Source: CAYMWF01 sp964394085 [NCBI: uncultured Gemmatimonadota bacterium]
GTDB lineage: Bacteria > GCA-2686955 > CAYMWF01
Assembly: GCA_964394085.1 (NCBI GenBank)
Contig: CAYMWF010000009.1
Span: forward strand, 43,384-98,090
Length of the DNA stretch: 54,707 nt
Reading direction: 5' to 3'
Part shown: piece after piece, positions 1 to 9,804 of the stretch
Layout of the letters: every line of letters begins with the position of its first letter
Position numbering within the stretch: the stretch's first letter is position 1
Made by a program: the position numbers and the translations under genes
The notes under the pieces: generated by a model
Database searches by the model: none
Seen by the model: only the letters and a program-made list of their open reading frames with translations
Told to the model about the DNA's origin: nothing

Positions 1-78
1 AAAAGCGCAGCATACAAGGACGTATGTGAGCATTTTATCCCGACGAGCGACGCAGTCCTGCGGGCAAGAGACGGGGCT
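1..78. other. Left-edge segment, no assignable gene
   Basis: This is the stretch downstream of the minus-strand GTPase up to the window edge. Two plus-strand frames are open from base 1: one stops at 79-81, the other at 109-111 inside the antisense of the GTPase. The segment holds a small inverted repeat (CATAC, 6-nt loop, GTATG near base 10-26). It could be the tail of a gene entering from the left or a dispersed repeat. Too little is visible to choose. Confidence 0.2.
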
Positions 79-1071
79 CTAAAGGTTGATTTCTACTTCG
101 TCTTCGTCGGCTAGGATATAATCCCGGGGAACATTCTGCCCGGGAAACTTGGTACTCCCCCAAGCCCTCGCGAAAGCTATCTTCTCCCCCAGCTCCTTGT
201 GTACTGCAGTCGCAAGATCCTTGACCGTACTCCCTTTGGGCAGAACAAAAGGCTGCTCATAATTCGCCTTTTTGCCTGGAGCCCTCGTATAGATCCGGAT
301 GACGCTCATGACCTCGAAACATATTTTTTCAAGCCGTCTCCTGGTAGAAGGTTCCAACGTGGAGAATGGTATTATGTTAAAGGTTTCACCAAAAAACTCT
401 CTGCAAATTTCCAGGTGTTCTTCTGCGTGCGGAGAATCTGAATGCGTGACGACGATTAAAGCCCGTTTGACAGCATCTCTTCCGCTTACATCATCTTCGC
501 AGTCATCCGCAACCAGAGTGATGTTGTGTTCTTTCAGAATACGGAGTACATCGTCCAGATTGCCTAGAAAATCAGGATTGTCCAGCGACGCCGTCAGCAG
601 AACCACATCAGCGTACCGTATCAGCGCGGTAACCCATTTTTCCATGTATTGATCTGAGATGGGCGGCAGATCCACCAGCTGAATCTGCACATTATCGAAC
701 TTCGCCATCGCAGGTTGCGGTTGCCGTGTAGTAAACGGGTATGGCGCAATCTCGGGAGATGCATTGGTCAAAGAATCGAGAATCGAGGATTTTCCGGAGT
801 TGGGCGCTCCAACCAGGGCAAACTGTCCGATGCCCTCTTTGGGAACGTGAACCGAGTATCCTTTCTTGGCACCCGCCGCCTTTGTCGATTTCAAGGTCTG
901 ACGAAGTCTGGATATTTTCTTTTTCAGTTCGCCCTGAAGCTTGTCTGTTCCTTTATGCTTGGGGATTGCCCGAAGCATTTCCTGGAGAGCCGTCAACTGC
1001 TCCGCAGGTGTACCCGCCCGCTTGTATTCTTCTTCAGCGGCGTGGTACTGGGGAGTGAGATTCGCAGGCAT
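79..1071 (-). CDS. TGS-domain GTPase, Obg/DRG-related
   Basis: Predicted cytoplasmic GTP-binding protein of 330 residues. A helical N-terminal region (1-75) precedes a G domain with P-loop GAPNSGKS at 88-95, switch residues YPFTT near 111-115 and a C-terminal TGS domain (about 260-330). This order matches the DRG/Obg-like TGS proteins, which usually act around ribosomes or in stress control. The G3 motif reads DLPP (134-137), lacking the usual DxxG glycine, and the position expected for NKxD reads THSD (209-212), so nucleotide specificity or hydrolysis may differ from classic members. The ATG at 1071 was chosen because AGGAG lies 8 nt upstream; a longer frame reaches 1116. It lies downstream of the Wzi-like gene on the same strand. 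Confidence 0.85.
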   Translation of the reverse strand: MPANLTPQYHAAEEEYKRAGTPAEQLTALQEMLRAIPKHKGTDKLQGELKKKISRLRQTLKSTKAAGAKKGYSVHVPKEGIGQFALVGAPNSGKSSILDSLTNASPEIAPYPFTTRQPQPAMAKFDNVQIQLVDLPPISDQYMEKWVTALIRYADVVLLTASLDNPDFLGNLDDVLRILKEHNITLVADDCEDDVSGRDAVKRALIVVTHSDSPHAEEHLEICREFFGETFNIIPFSTLEPSTRRRLEKICFEVMSVIRIYTRAPGKKANYEQPFVLPKGSTVKDLATAVHKELGEKIAFARAWGSTKFPGQNVPRDYILADEDEVEINL

Positions 1072-1157
1072 TTCGATTCTCCTTTCCAGGCCGGAATCTA
1101 CGCCGCAGCTCGACAACTGTCTACTGAGCTTTAATTCTTAGGGTTGATCCGATCCGA

Positions 1158-2927
1158 TTATCGGAATCTGAAAGAGCATTCCATCCACGTATAAACTTTA
1201 CTGAAATCCTCAACCTCGACACCTATCCCTTTAAGATTATTCCAACTCACATAACCGATCTCGCAGGCAAATTCCAGTCCTGAGATACGACGAACTTTCA
1301 CGTCAAGTCCGGCAGTTCTCCTTTCAGCCTGCTCACCCTCGAGAAACGTTCTGGAAGCCAAACCTTCTCCATAAAGGGAATCGGGTGGCATTTCTTCGCC
1401 TTTCCTGAATATTGAGGTATGAAGACCTATCGTGATTCCCTCGGGCAAAGCCCACCCGATGTCCAGCGACAGGTTATCGCTGTTCCTGCCGCCCCAGAAA
1501 CCGAGCGGCAGCCCATGGCTCGAATAATCGCTTTCGGCCCATTTATGCTGGTAAGCTCCCGGCGTAATCCTAGTGTATTCCAGCCTTATCGATGGAGGGA
1601 TACGCCACCCGGAGGGGGTGAAAAGCCAACCAGCCTGGAATCCGACCCAGTTATGATGTTCTTCTTTATCAAAGCACCTTTCAATCGAAAATTCGTCGAT
1701 AAAGAGAGAGCCGTAAAGCCTGTGGCCACGGAGAGGTCTGACTGCGGCATCAAAAAAAATCTGAATATTGTCGAGATCTCCCAGATAGTGCTCTGCCGAC
1801 CAGTAGAACATAATCGGAATCCAATAGAGAGCTTCGAAATTCCGCCGCGCGTAAATCACTGATTCTCCTGCGCTTAATTCAAGCCAGGGAGCGGGACGGA
1901 GGTCGAGTCTGTGGCAGACCAGCTGTTTCGGATAATTACTCACCCGGGGCCATAAGGCTCCACCGTCTTCGAGAGTGTCGGGAACCGCGGATTCCAGGTA
2001 TCCGTGGAACCATGACAGTCGCAACCAGCTTTCCGGATCCCATGTGACAGTAAGGTGCGGAAAAGAAGGAGCGTGCTGCCCCCTGGTTACGAAATTTTCA
2101 GCGCTGAAACCTCGGACGAGTTTCACTTTGCCCATACCGAACGTGAATTCACGCCATCTTGCCGAGAGTATCGCATCAGCCTGGTCATAATCGAAACTTC
2201 CCCTCGATTCGTTGTTATTCCATGCTCTTGGAACCGCTTCTTCGGGTTGAAATATGTACGGAATTTCTTCTTCCTGGTTCCAATACCGGGTATCACTCAC
2301 CATCAACTGGAAACCCACGCTGGTTCCGACACTTCCGAAAATGGATGCTCCAATCGTATAGAGAGCTCCGTCACGGGTTGATTCGAGGTCAGGGTACCCC
2401 GAGGGGAACCAGGCTAATCTGAAGAGAGGATCGATGGCGGCATCAACTATATCCCCGGGAGATATGACTATGAACGGACGTTGACGAAGTCCTTTATTCT
2501 CTGCTGTCTCCAAAATCCTGAAGCGAGAGAACTCAGCGGTGAAGGAGGCTAACATCCTGGTGTCATAGGCGGAAAGCGTCGCGGGATTCCCGATGACCAG
2601 GCGATTTAGTGCATCGAGATGACCGAGGACCGAAGCAACGTCAGGCGTGCGGTCTATCGTCCAGGCGTGATCCAGGTTTCCGAGCAGCACTTGGCGTTCG
2701 ATAAAAGAGACTACATCATTCCCGTATGAAAGATATATCGGAGGATGAACCTTTCCTGAGGCATCGGCGCACGATAAAGTAAATGTGGCTGAAACCGCCA
2801 GAACGCAGACCACCGTCAACATGAACGAACAGACTGGTAAAGAAAATGAATGTGTATCCGGATTTACGGAAAGTCTCGTTTCCGGGTCGGAATCACCAGA
2901 AACTGAAAACATTCGCCGAAGGATCAA
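1158..2927 (-). CDS. Wzi-like outer membrane beta-barrel protein
   Basis: Predicted outer-membrane barrel of 589 residues resembling the capsule-assembly Wzi family, whose founding member anchors capsular polysaccharide at the cell surface. A hydrophobic export signal lies at about 30-52. A helical segment follows (about 70-130), with the family-like pattern of a predicted helix before the barrel. The rest is rich in alternating aromatic and polar strands and ends in F-R-F-R, as barrels end on an aromatic strand. The start is TTG at 2927 with AAGGAGG about 5 nt upstream; the ATG at 2912 would be too far from that site. No capsule synthesis genes are in the window, so the polysaccharide partner is unknown. 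Confidence 0.7.
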   Translation of the reverse strand: MILRRMFSVSGDSDPETRLSVNPDTHSFSLPVCSFMLTVVCVLAVSATFTLSCADASGKVHPPIYLSYGNDVVSFIERQVLLGNLDHAWTIDRTPDVASVLGHLDALNRLVIGNPATLSAYDTRMLASFTAEFSRFRILETAENKGLRQRPFIVISPGDIVDAAIDPLFRLAWFPSGYPDLESTRDGALYTIGASIFGSVGTSVGFQLMVSDTRYWNQEEEIPYIFQPEEAVPRAWNNNESRGSFDYDQADAILSARWREFTFGMGKVKLVRGFSAENFVTRGQHAPSFPHLTVTWDPESWLRLSWFHGYLESAVPDTLEDGGALWPRVSNYPKQLVCHRLDLRPAPWLELSAGESVIYARRNFEALYWIPIMFYWSAEHYLGDLDNIQIFFDAAVRPLRGHRLYGSLFIDEFSIERCFDKEEHHNWVGFQAGWLFTPSGWRIPPSIRLEYTRITPGAYQHKWAESDYSSHGLPLGFWGGRNSDNLSLDIGWALPEGITIGLHTSIFRKGEEMPPDSLYGEGLASRTFLEGEQAERRTAGLDVKVRRISGLEFACEIGYVSWNNLKGIGVEVEDFSKVYTWMECSFRFR

Positions 2928-3189
2928 GCCTGCCTCCTTAAATGCCTGAAAAACATCAAATAATAGCGTCTGCTCCGATCAAGATGTCGGAATTCAGATA
3001 AGAAGTCAACCCCGATAAACAGTCTTCAAATGCCCCAAACCGATAGATTACAGATCGTTGAACCCTTGGGAGTCGGGCGGTTTATTTTCTTCCCGGCGTT
3101 TTCCGAACCTTGACAAACCTGAAGGGTTCGGACAGGATGCAGAAGAGCGATTTTCACACCAGCCGTTCTGTCGGGAACGGAGTTTTTAT

Positions 3190-4605
3190 ATGCCCCGGAA
3201 AAAAGTTCTGCTTCTCAACCCGCCGGGAGACCGGAAGTATCTTCGCGGCGGTTACTGCACGAATGAATCGAAGGCTCGATATTACTATCCAGCTTCCGAT
3301 CTCATTATCCAGAGCGGTATTCTGCGAACAGAATTCGATGTGGACTACATTGACGCAGTCGCTGATGACCTGGATTTCCCGGAATGCCTGCTCCGAATAA
3401 GGGAAGGCGGATATTACGGGCTCCTTGCGGTAACGGCGAGTTGTTCCTGGAGGCGTGATTCTGACTTTTTCACCGCGGTCAGGAGGGAGTGTGGTAAAAT
3501 TCGGATCATCCTTTCAGGAGGATTCCTTCTTCATCAATGGAAAGAGCGTCTTGAGACGGCTGGATGGATGGATGGAATTCTCCTCGATTACACCGGCGAA
3601 GGTGCGCTTCGTTTCCTTAAGGGAGAACGAGAGGCTGTTCCGGGAATCGTCATCCGGAATCCGGAAACATCTGTGCCGACATACCCGCCGGTCGAAGCGA
3701 CATCCCCTGTCAGATACCCGGTGCCGGCTCACGATATAATCGAATACGGAAAATACCATCACCCGAGCACGATCCGGCATCCCTTCGCTCTGGTGCATTC
3801 CTCATTCGGATGCCCGTTTCGATGCGTGTTCTGCGTATTCAGCAATATCCCTTATCGCGTGAGGGAACCGGGCGAAGTGGTCGAAGAACTCGGCGAACTC
3901 AAGCGTCTGGGAATTAAAGAGCTTATGTTCGGAGACCCGTCCTTCGGATCGGATAGACAAAGCACGGCAGCTCTCTGCAGAGCGATAATAGAGAAGAATC
4001 TGCAGTTCGGGTGGCACTGCCAGGCCCGGGTCGATTCAATGGACCGGGAACTGCTTCAACTTATGAAGAAAGCCGGGTGCCATACAATCCATTTCGGGGT
4101 CGAGAGCGCGAATAACGAAATTCTTCGTTCTTACAGGAAGAATCTCCAGAAGAAGCAGATAAAGGAGCAGTTCCTACTATGCCGGAAGCTGGGCATCAGG
4201 ACACTCGCGTATTTCATGATAGGTCTTCCGGGGGATTCAGAGATGAATATCAACGAAAGCATCGAATTCGCAAAAGAGATCAAATGCAATTTCGCATCAT
4301 TCAACCTGGCGGTTCCTGAAGTAGGAACCGAACTGCGGGATATAGTAACGAAAGGGCATTATTACGTATCGGATATCGACGAACTCAGTTATTCGAATCC
4401 AGCCCCCACGGTCATTACCGATGCTCTACCCGCGTCGCTGCAGCGCCTGATGAAGAAAAGAGCTATGAAAGCGTTCTATCTCCGGCCGGGATACATGATC
4501 CGATCGTTATTCGGAATCCGTAGTTTCTACCAGCTGAAAAACCACCTGCTTGAAGGCGCTCACGTAGTCTCGAATATAATATTCTCAGCCGATAACGATC
4601 GATGA
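3190..4605 (+). CDS. Radical SAM protein with B12-type N-terminal fold
   Basis: Predicted iron-sulfur radical enzyme of 471 residues. The N-terminal ~190 residues have the Rossmann-like pattern of B12-binding radical SAM proteins, starting with the usual LLLNPPGD stretch, but I see no DxHxxG cobalamin motif. The core has CPFRCVFC, giving CxxxCxxC at C208, C212 and C215, then GxEx-type SAM-binding features (HFGVESANNE). Substrate is unknown; relatives modify lipids, tetrapyrroles, cofactors or RNA. The ATG at 3190 was preferred over the frame opening at 3058 because GGAG lies 7 nt upstream and family members begin this way. It diverges from the Wzi-like gene across 262 bp with no strong promoter, and converges with the downstream glycosyltransferase with a 7-bp gap. 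Confidence 0.8.
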   Translation: MPRKKVLLLNPPGDRKYLRGGYCTNESKARYYYPASDLIIQSGILRTEFDVDYIDAVADDLDFPECLLRIREGGYYGLLAVTASCSWRRDSDFFTAVRRECGKIRIILSGGFLLHQWKERLETAGWMDGILLDYTGEGALRFLKGEREAVPGIVIRNPETSVPTYPPVEATSPVRYPVPAHDIIEYGKYHHPSTIRHPFALVHSSFGCPFRCVFCVFSNIPYRVREPGEVVEELGELKRLGIKELMFGDPSFGSDRQSTAALCRAIIEKNLQFGWHCQARVDSMDRELLQLMKKAGCHTIHFGVESANNEILRSYRKNLQKKQIKEQFLLCRKLGIRTLAYFMIGLPGDSEMNINESIEFAKEIKCNFASFNLAVPEVGTELRDIVTKGHYYVSDIDELSYSNPAPTVITDALPASLQRLMKKRAMKAFYLRPGYMIRSLFGIRSFYQLKNHLLEGAHVVSNIIFSADNDR

Positions 4606-4612
4606 CGATCGG

Positions 4613-7225
4613 TCACTCCGCAATTCTCTCCAGGTATGGATTTTCGTATTCTCGAAAAACCTTCGCCATGTAGGTTCGCCCATTCTCTCCCGGATGGCTG
4701 TTATCGGAAGAAGAGAAGAAAACTATCTTCCCCCAGTGACTGTAACGACCCTTCCCGGTTGAAGAGATTTGATCGTGCCCCGTGTTCCCGGCAGGCCAGA
4801 GGAGAAGGCCGTCTTCGTACAAATAGAGGTTTCCGCCGGACTCGAGCAGTTCCTCCGAATCGATAAGAGGCCTGGGCCGGAAAACGTACATGTTTCCTGA
4901 ATCGTGTTCATACTTTCCATTGTCATCGAAATAAACCGGGAGTGATTCAGTCGCCCTGGTCCCATACTTCGAATATGGATTTACCATTCTGCACAGATTC
5001 AAGTGCCTGATGGCGTCGTCATTCCGGGCAAGATCCTTGTACATGCAGGCAAGGCTGAAGAGAGCATCCTGGTTGAAAGGCTCCCTTTCAAGAACGCGGA
5101 GAAGCGGCTTTTCGGCGGAGGCTGGATCTCCCGACAGGATTTTCAGCTTGGCTGCCGCCAGATCGCTTGAAGGGAGTTGATCGGAAAATTCCGCTGCCTT
5201 GCCGAAAAACGCCATCGCCCGATTGTTCTGTTCTTCCTCCAGCGCCATTTCCCCAATCTCGTATAGAACAGCCGACTCGAAACCGTCGGCCAGGGGATAT
5301 GTTTCACTCAGCAGGTCGGCCGCTTCACAGGCTAAACCTGCTCGTCGATATAATTCAGCCACCGATAAAATGAACTCAGGTGGAACAGAACGCATTTCAG
5401 GATCTCGACTGACTGTCATCAGGATATTTATAGCCTCTTCGTTTCTATCACAGAGAAGAAGAAAACGGGCAAGATCGATCCTCGGCATCGGATCATGAGG
5501 GTCAGAGGAAATCCCGGCCCTTAAATCAGATTCGCTGCCCAGCTCGAAAATAATAAAACTTACCGGGATTTCCGGATCGATGAATACAGGCTCCCAGACA
5601 CCCGGATCTTTTATTATGGTGATTCCATCCCCCGGGTGAACATGAAGGAAATCATCCAGGGCCAGGCTGAAGCCGACCATATTGCTTCTACTGACTATAA
5701 GATGAGTTGCATGTATGGATTTGAGGGAATCATACAGGCACTCGAAGGTGCCGCAGCGTGGATACGGGATTGTTTTCAGAAGCGGATTCGAAGGTGTATG
5801 CCAGTTGAAATTGAAATCGTAAAACGGAAAATCTTCGAAAACGCACCTTGCGGGCAGTCCATCGTACTCCATGAACCAGTCTCTAAGTTCCCAGTATCCA
5901 TCCGCTGTCGACCACGCTTCGATCGGGTTGCGAAACCCTCCTTCCCCCGTAAGGATGACCGCGTTCAAAGCTAGTAGAAGGATCACACCAAACAGTATGA
6001 CGCGCTTTACGAGGCGAGGTACCCGGGGCATGAAACGTACCACTGTCGCAGAAAGAAAAAGGAGCAGGAGCGGATATACGGCCAGCAGGAAATACGAGGA
6101 AGAAAGGTTCCAGTAAATCCAGCTCATTGGTAGAAAAAAACCCAGGAACAGGATGGTTGTGAAAAGAAATATACGCCCCGGAACCGCAAATGGGGACAAT
6201 AAAAGCAAAATGGTTACGATCTTCTTTTCAACGGCTCGAGGCTCGATAGCATCCGGAATCGACTCGGGCGCGAAAGGATGGAACCTGGGTTTCAGGAGAC
6301 GAAGAACATTACCGCCTTCTCCCCTGAGTCCATGCTCCAGGCGTTCGAATATTCGTGAAGGATCATGAGTGCGGATATAGTCGAGAGCATTCGGCTGCTC
6401 GCGAATCGCAAGGCCTTCATCCCATTCATCGACCCACATGAAATGCTGGTTCACGCTGTAAAAAGGCGTTCCATAACCGACTACGTTCCTTGCTAGAAGC
6501 GGGAACGCCCCGATAGTGAAAAAAACCATGAAATACCAGAAATACTTATCCTTTATGACTCGATATCCCAGGAGTAGCGGTACGGAAACCACGAAAACCG
6601 CCACAAATACATGTCCTGTCGGCTTGGTTAGATATAACAGTCCCGCTGCGAGTCCAGCCGGGATCCAGGCCCGCCTGTTTTTAAACCCGGTAACGGTAAA
6701 ATACCATGCCCATAACAGGATGAGCATCATCAGGGGTTCGCAGTTGACGATACAGATCCGTTTCCTGAAATAGAGACCGAAACATAAAAATATACTTGAA
6801 AGATATGCTACGGGGAAATTCCATATTCTGGCTGCGATAAAGAAAACACTCGCAACGCACAATCCTCCTATTATAAATACCACGAGTTTCGCCTGGGCGA
6901 AGAATTCCATTGAAGGTTCGGCAAAGGGGTAGAGAAGCAGATACAACAGCGGGTTCTGTTTGGCTTCGGCATAAGTGCCGTCGAAACAGTGACGGAGGAA
7001 GCCGTCCAGGCCGCCCATGTCCGTGATAGCCAGGGAGCCGACAAGATATCCGACTGTATCTTCAACGGATGTTCTATTAAAAACGTCGAGAAGGACCAAC
7101 CCCATCAATATGTAATTGAGAAGAAGGACGGCAAGGAAAAGCCACTGGGTAAACCCGAACCCGGGATGTCTACGTGTTCGAGTTCCGAGAGTATGAGATC
7201 TTGAGGTTGGGATTTCTCGAAACAT
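4613..7225 (-). CDS. GT39/ArnT-like membrane protein with C-terminal TPRs
   Basis: Integral membrane protein of 870 residues. A first transmembrane helix (about 27-48) is followed by an acidic/aromatic loop and about ten further helices to residue 425, the layout of GT-C glycosyltransferases (ArnT, PMT, PF13231) that move sugars from polyprenyl phosphate donors. The catalytic acidic residue expected after helix 1 may be E55 or D56. Residues 430-560 form a soluble domain. Residues 580-750 carry helical pairs typical of tetratricopeptide repeats, and the last ~100 residues are not recognised. Fusing a GT-C core to TPRs suggests action on a protein or in a complex. It follows the histidine kinase on the same strand after 48 bp, so they may be cotranscribed. 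Confidence 0.75.
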   Translation of the reverse strand: MFREIPTSRSHTLGTRTRRHPGFGFTQWLFLAVLLLNYILMGLVLLDVFNRTSVEDTVGYLVGSLAITDMGGLDGFLRHCFDGTYAEAKQNPLLYLLLYPFAEPSMEFFAQAKLVVFIIGGLCVASVFFIAARIWNFPVAYLSSIFLCFGLYFRKRICIVNCEPLMMLILLWAWYFTVTGFKNRRAWIPAGLAAGLLYLTKPTGHVFVAVFVVSVPLLLGYRVIKDKYFWYFMVFFTIGAFPLLARNVVGYGTPFYSVNQHFMWVDEWDEGLAIREQPNALDYIRTHDPSRIFERLEHGLRGEGGNVLRLLKPRFHPFAPESIPDAIEPRAVEKKIVTILLLLSPFAVPGRIFLFTTILFLGFFLPMSWIYWNLSSSYFLLAVYPLLLLFLSATVVRFMPRVPRLVKRVILFGVILLLALNAVILTGEGGFRNPIEAWSTADGYWELRDWFMEYDGLPARCVFEDFPFYDFNFNWHTPSNPLLKTIPYPRCGTFECLYDSLKSIHATHLIVSRSNMVGFSLALDDFLHVHPGDGITIIKDPGVWEPVFIDPEIPVSFIIFELGSESDLRAGISSDPHDPMPRIDLARFLLLCDRNEEAINILMTVSRDPEMRSVPPEFILSVAELYRRAGLACEAADLLSETYPLADGFESAVLYEIGEMALEEEQNNRAMAFFGKAAEFSDQLPSSDLAAAKLKILSGDPASAEKPLLRVLEREPFNQDALFSLACMYKDLARNDDAIRHLNLCRMVNPYSKYGTRATESLPVYFDDNGKYEHDSGNMYVFRPRPLIDSEELLESGGNLYLYEDGLLLWPAGNTGHDQISSTGKGRYSHWGKIVFFSSSDNSHPGENGRTYMAKVFREYENPYLERIAE

Positions 7226-7273
7226 CAGGTTTCACCCGGTTGAGGCGTGGGCGGTGATTTTATCCTTGGGCTA

Positions 7274-9490
7274 TCAGCTGTCATGGATCGTTTTTCGGAC
7301 GGTTGCCAGAAGCCCAGCCAGCGAATACGGTTTCTTTAAAAACTTGAATCCCATTCGCTTTATCTGCTCGAACTGGATTTTACGGGTGGGATAACCGCTT
7401 GTAAGAAGGATTTTCAATCCGGGCATTTGGGATCTCAGCTCAGTCGCCAGATCGACTCCGGTCATTCCTCGAAGAACGACATCGGAAAACAGGAGGTCGA
7501 AGCGTCCATTTTCTTTCTTGAAAATTTCTAGAGCATGTTCCGCACTTTCTACAGTAAAAACGATATAATCGTTTCGGCTTAAAATCTTTTCTGCAAGGGT
7601 TCGAACTCCGTCCTCGTCTTCAACCAGGAGTATTCGCTCGCCGGTACCTCGCTGGATATCGGCGGGAGCATCTTTGTCAACTTCATCGATCGCCTCATGC
7701 AAAAAAACCGGGAAGTGTATCCTGAAACATGTTCCTTTCCCCGGCTCACTCTCAACCTTCAACCATCCGTCGTGCCGTGTGACAATGCCGTAAACCACCG
7801 AAAGACCGAGACCGGTTCCCTTCCCCGATGGTTTCGTGCTGAAAAACGGTTCGAAAATATGACCCAGAACCTCCTTCGACATACCTTCACCGGTGTCTGC
7901 AACGGTCAACCGAAAAAATTCACCTGTACGTGCGTTCGGAATATGTTCTATTTCCTGTTCGGTCACTACGACATTTTTTGTCTCAATTGTAAGACTGCCC
8001 CCACCAGGCATCGCCTCCTTGGCATTAACCGAAAGGTTCATTACCAGCTGCTCCAGGTTTCCGGGATCAGCCTGAATAATCCAGGGATTCTTTTCGAGGT
8101 TGATGTTTACTTTCACATCCTCGCCGATAATCCTCTTCAGCATTTTGTATAGATTCTGGATTATTTCATTCGCATCGACAGCCTCCTTTTCCAGCGGCGC
8201 CATTTCACTGAAAAGAAGGAGTTGTCTCGTTAGTGCGGATGCCTGCGCAACGGCATTGTTGATCTGCTCCAGGTTCGAATACCTGAAATCAGATTCATCT
8301 AGATCCATCATGGTGAGGTCGGTGAAACCCCGGATAGCCACAAGAAGATTGTTGAAATCATGGGCGACTCCACCCGCGAGGGTACCGATTGCTTCGAGTT
8401 TTTGAGTCTGTAAAAACATTTCCTGCATATTGTCGCGCTCTTTTTCGATCCGCATCCGCTCCAGGATCGCCTGTGCTCCGGAATTCAGAGTGCGAACATG
8501 CCCGATATCCGCATCCGTGTACTCGGTATCTTTGCCGGAAACCGCAAGAAACGCGCGAACGATACCATCCCTGATAATTGCCGGAAAAACCGTAAGCCTG
8601 TGCATTTCCACATGACCGACCGGCAAGTTGACGGAAGCCAGGCGCGGATCGTCCGGATCGTTTATGATCTGCGGCATGCCACTGTTGACTACCGCCTCGA
8701 AAATGCCGTTCCCGGGTAAACCGGTCGACAGGGTCGAACTTACCATTGAACAGTCCTTCATGGTTTCAGAACATGTTTCAAAGGAAAGTACCTGTCGTCC
8801 CGCATCGTCTATTTCGGCGTAACAAGCGTAACGGCTGGACGTGATTTCGCGAACTCCGTCCAACAGCCGGCGGATCAGGTTCGGCGCAGTCAGTTCGTAA
8901 GCTGTGGCGATATTCCACAAAGAGGTCAGTTCCGATTGCACTCTCCGCTCATCGTCGATCCTACTTGAAAACCTGATGATAGAAGCCAGAGTTTCTGCAG
9001 CCTGACTGAATAAAGAAGCATCCGGAATACCGGAGTTTCTTTCCCCCGGAAATATCATAATCATCGATCCGTAAGAGGAACCTTCCGCCTCGAGAGGAAA
9101 AGCCCTGGCTCCCTCAGTTGCGACGCTTTTTATTTCAGCCGTATAGTTTTCTCTTGGAATACCGGTAAGAACCGGTTCCCCGTCGGGACCGGTGGTAATA
9201 CTCAGACAGCTTTCGAACCGTTCGGGGGCCAACCGTATCCCCGGCTCGGATAAAGAATGCACTTTCGCTGGGGAATCATCGCTGATCTTCTCCTTTTCGA
9301 TTACGATCAGGAGTCTTTTCATTCCATCGACGGTCTGGAAAAGAACGGTGGCTGTGTTTAGAAAGATTCTACCGATAGTTGGATCCTCTATCGAAAAGTC
9401 CAGGTCTCCATCCTCCGGGGACGCCACGGCACGGTCTGGTTCGTTGTTCGATAAAGAAGGTTGTTTACTACCGGTTTTTCTATGTTTCAT
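7274..9490 (-). CDS. Soluble hybrid sensor histidine kinase with GAF-like input
   Basis: Predicted cytoplasmic kinase of 738 residues with no transmembrane segment. Residues 40-180 are a poorly conserved input region and 190-345 look like a GAF domain. A HisKA domain carries the phosphorylatable H377 in GGVAHDFNN. The ATPase domain has N-box N489, DTGEGM at 532-537 and a GTGLGL G2 box. A C-terminal receiver has acidic residues 624-626, phosphoacceptor D670, S698 and K720. This is the NtrB-like hybrid type that autophosphorylates and passes phosphate to its own receiver. It diverges from a REC-HDOD gene, with an NtrC-like regulator just beyond, so the three probably form one circuit. The first ATG has AGGA 7 nt upstream. 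Confidence 0.9.
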   Translation of the reverse strand: MKHRKTGSKQPSLSNNEPDRAVASPEDGDLDFSIEDPTIGRIFLNTATVLFQTVDGMKRLLIVIEKEKISDDSPAKVHSLSEPGIRLAPERFESCLSITTGPDGEPVLTGIPRENYTAEIKSVATEGARAFPLEAEGSSYGSMIMIFPGERNSGIPDASLFSQAAETLASIIRFSSRIDDERRVQSELTSLWNIATAYELTAPNLIRRLLDGVREITSSRYACYAEIDDAGRQVLSFETCSETMKDCSMVSSTLSTGLPGNGIFEAVVNSGMPQIINDPDDPRLASVNLPVGHVEMHRLTVFPAIIRDGIVRAFLAVSGKDTEYTDADIGHVRTLNSGAQAILERMRIEKERDNMQEMFLQTQKLEAIGTLAGGVAHDFNNLLVAIRGFTDLTMMDLDESDFRYSNLEQINNAVAQASALTRQLLLFSEMAPLEKEAVDANEIIQNLYKMLKRIIGEDVKVNINLEKNPWIIQADPGNLEQLVMNLSVNAKEAMPGGGSLTIETKNVVVTEQEIEHIPNARTGEFFRLTVADTGEGMSKEVLGHIFEPFFSTKPSGKGTGLGLSVVYGIVTRHDGWLKVESEPGKGTCFRIHFPVFLHEAIDEVDKDAPADIQRGTGERILLVEDEDGVRTLAEKILSRNDYIVFTVESAEHALEIFKKENGRFDLLFSDVVLRGMTGVDLATELRSQMPGLKILLTSGYPTRKIQFEQIKRMGFKFLKKPYSLAGLLATVRKTIHDS

Positions 9491-9804
9491 AATATTTCCT
9501 GCAGTTCTTCGAACGGTGTTCCTTCGAAAAGAATCAGAATTTGATTATAGAATTCGAGATGTTTTTTACCGTCCGTTTTTTTTCAGAATTATTTAGCCCT
9601 GAACCTGTCTCGCCGGATATTTGCATATGGGGAATATATTTTCTCCGGTTAGCCGACGCAATCTTCTTTTTCTGGTGAAAGATCCGGTAATTTTATCCGA
9701 AAAGCATAAATTCTGAACGGCTCGGAACCGATAGATCGAATAGACGATAAAATTATTTCCATCCCAGATCAGGAAGGAAGTAGGTTCTTTTTGTATCTCC
9801 ACTT
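9491..9804. other. Divergent intergenic region, kinase / REC-HDOD
   Basis: 314 bp without a supported gene between two divergent signalling genes. On the minus strand a perfect TATAAT occurs at 9544-9549, about 55 bp before the kinase start, but no good -35 box lies 16-18 bp further up. T-runs at 9560-9580 make the region AT-rich. Nothing resembling a Shine-Dalgarno site precedes the plus-strand gene. A 69-codon minus-strand frame (9593-9802) has a GTG start and no protein-like character. Confidence 0.5.

Noticed and set aside
9593-9802. 69-codon minus-strand frame in the kinase/REC-HDOD gap
   Set aside because: It begins at GTG in the divergent region, has no ribosome site, and the translation looks random.
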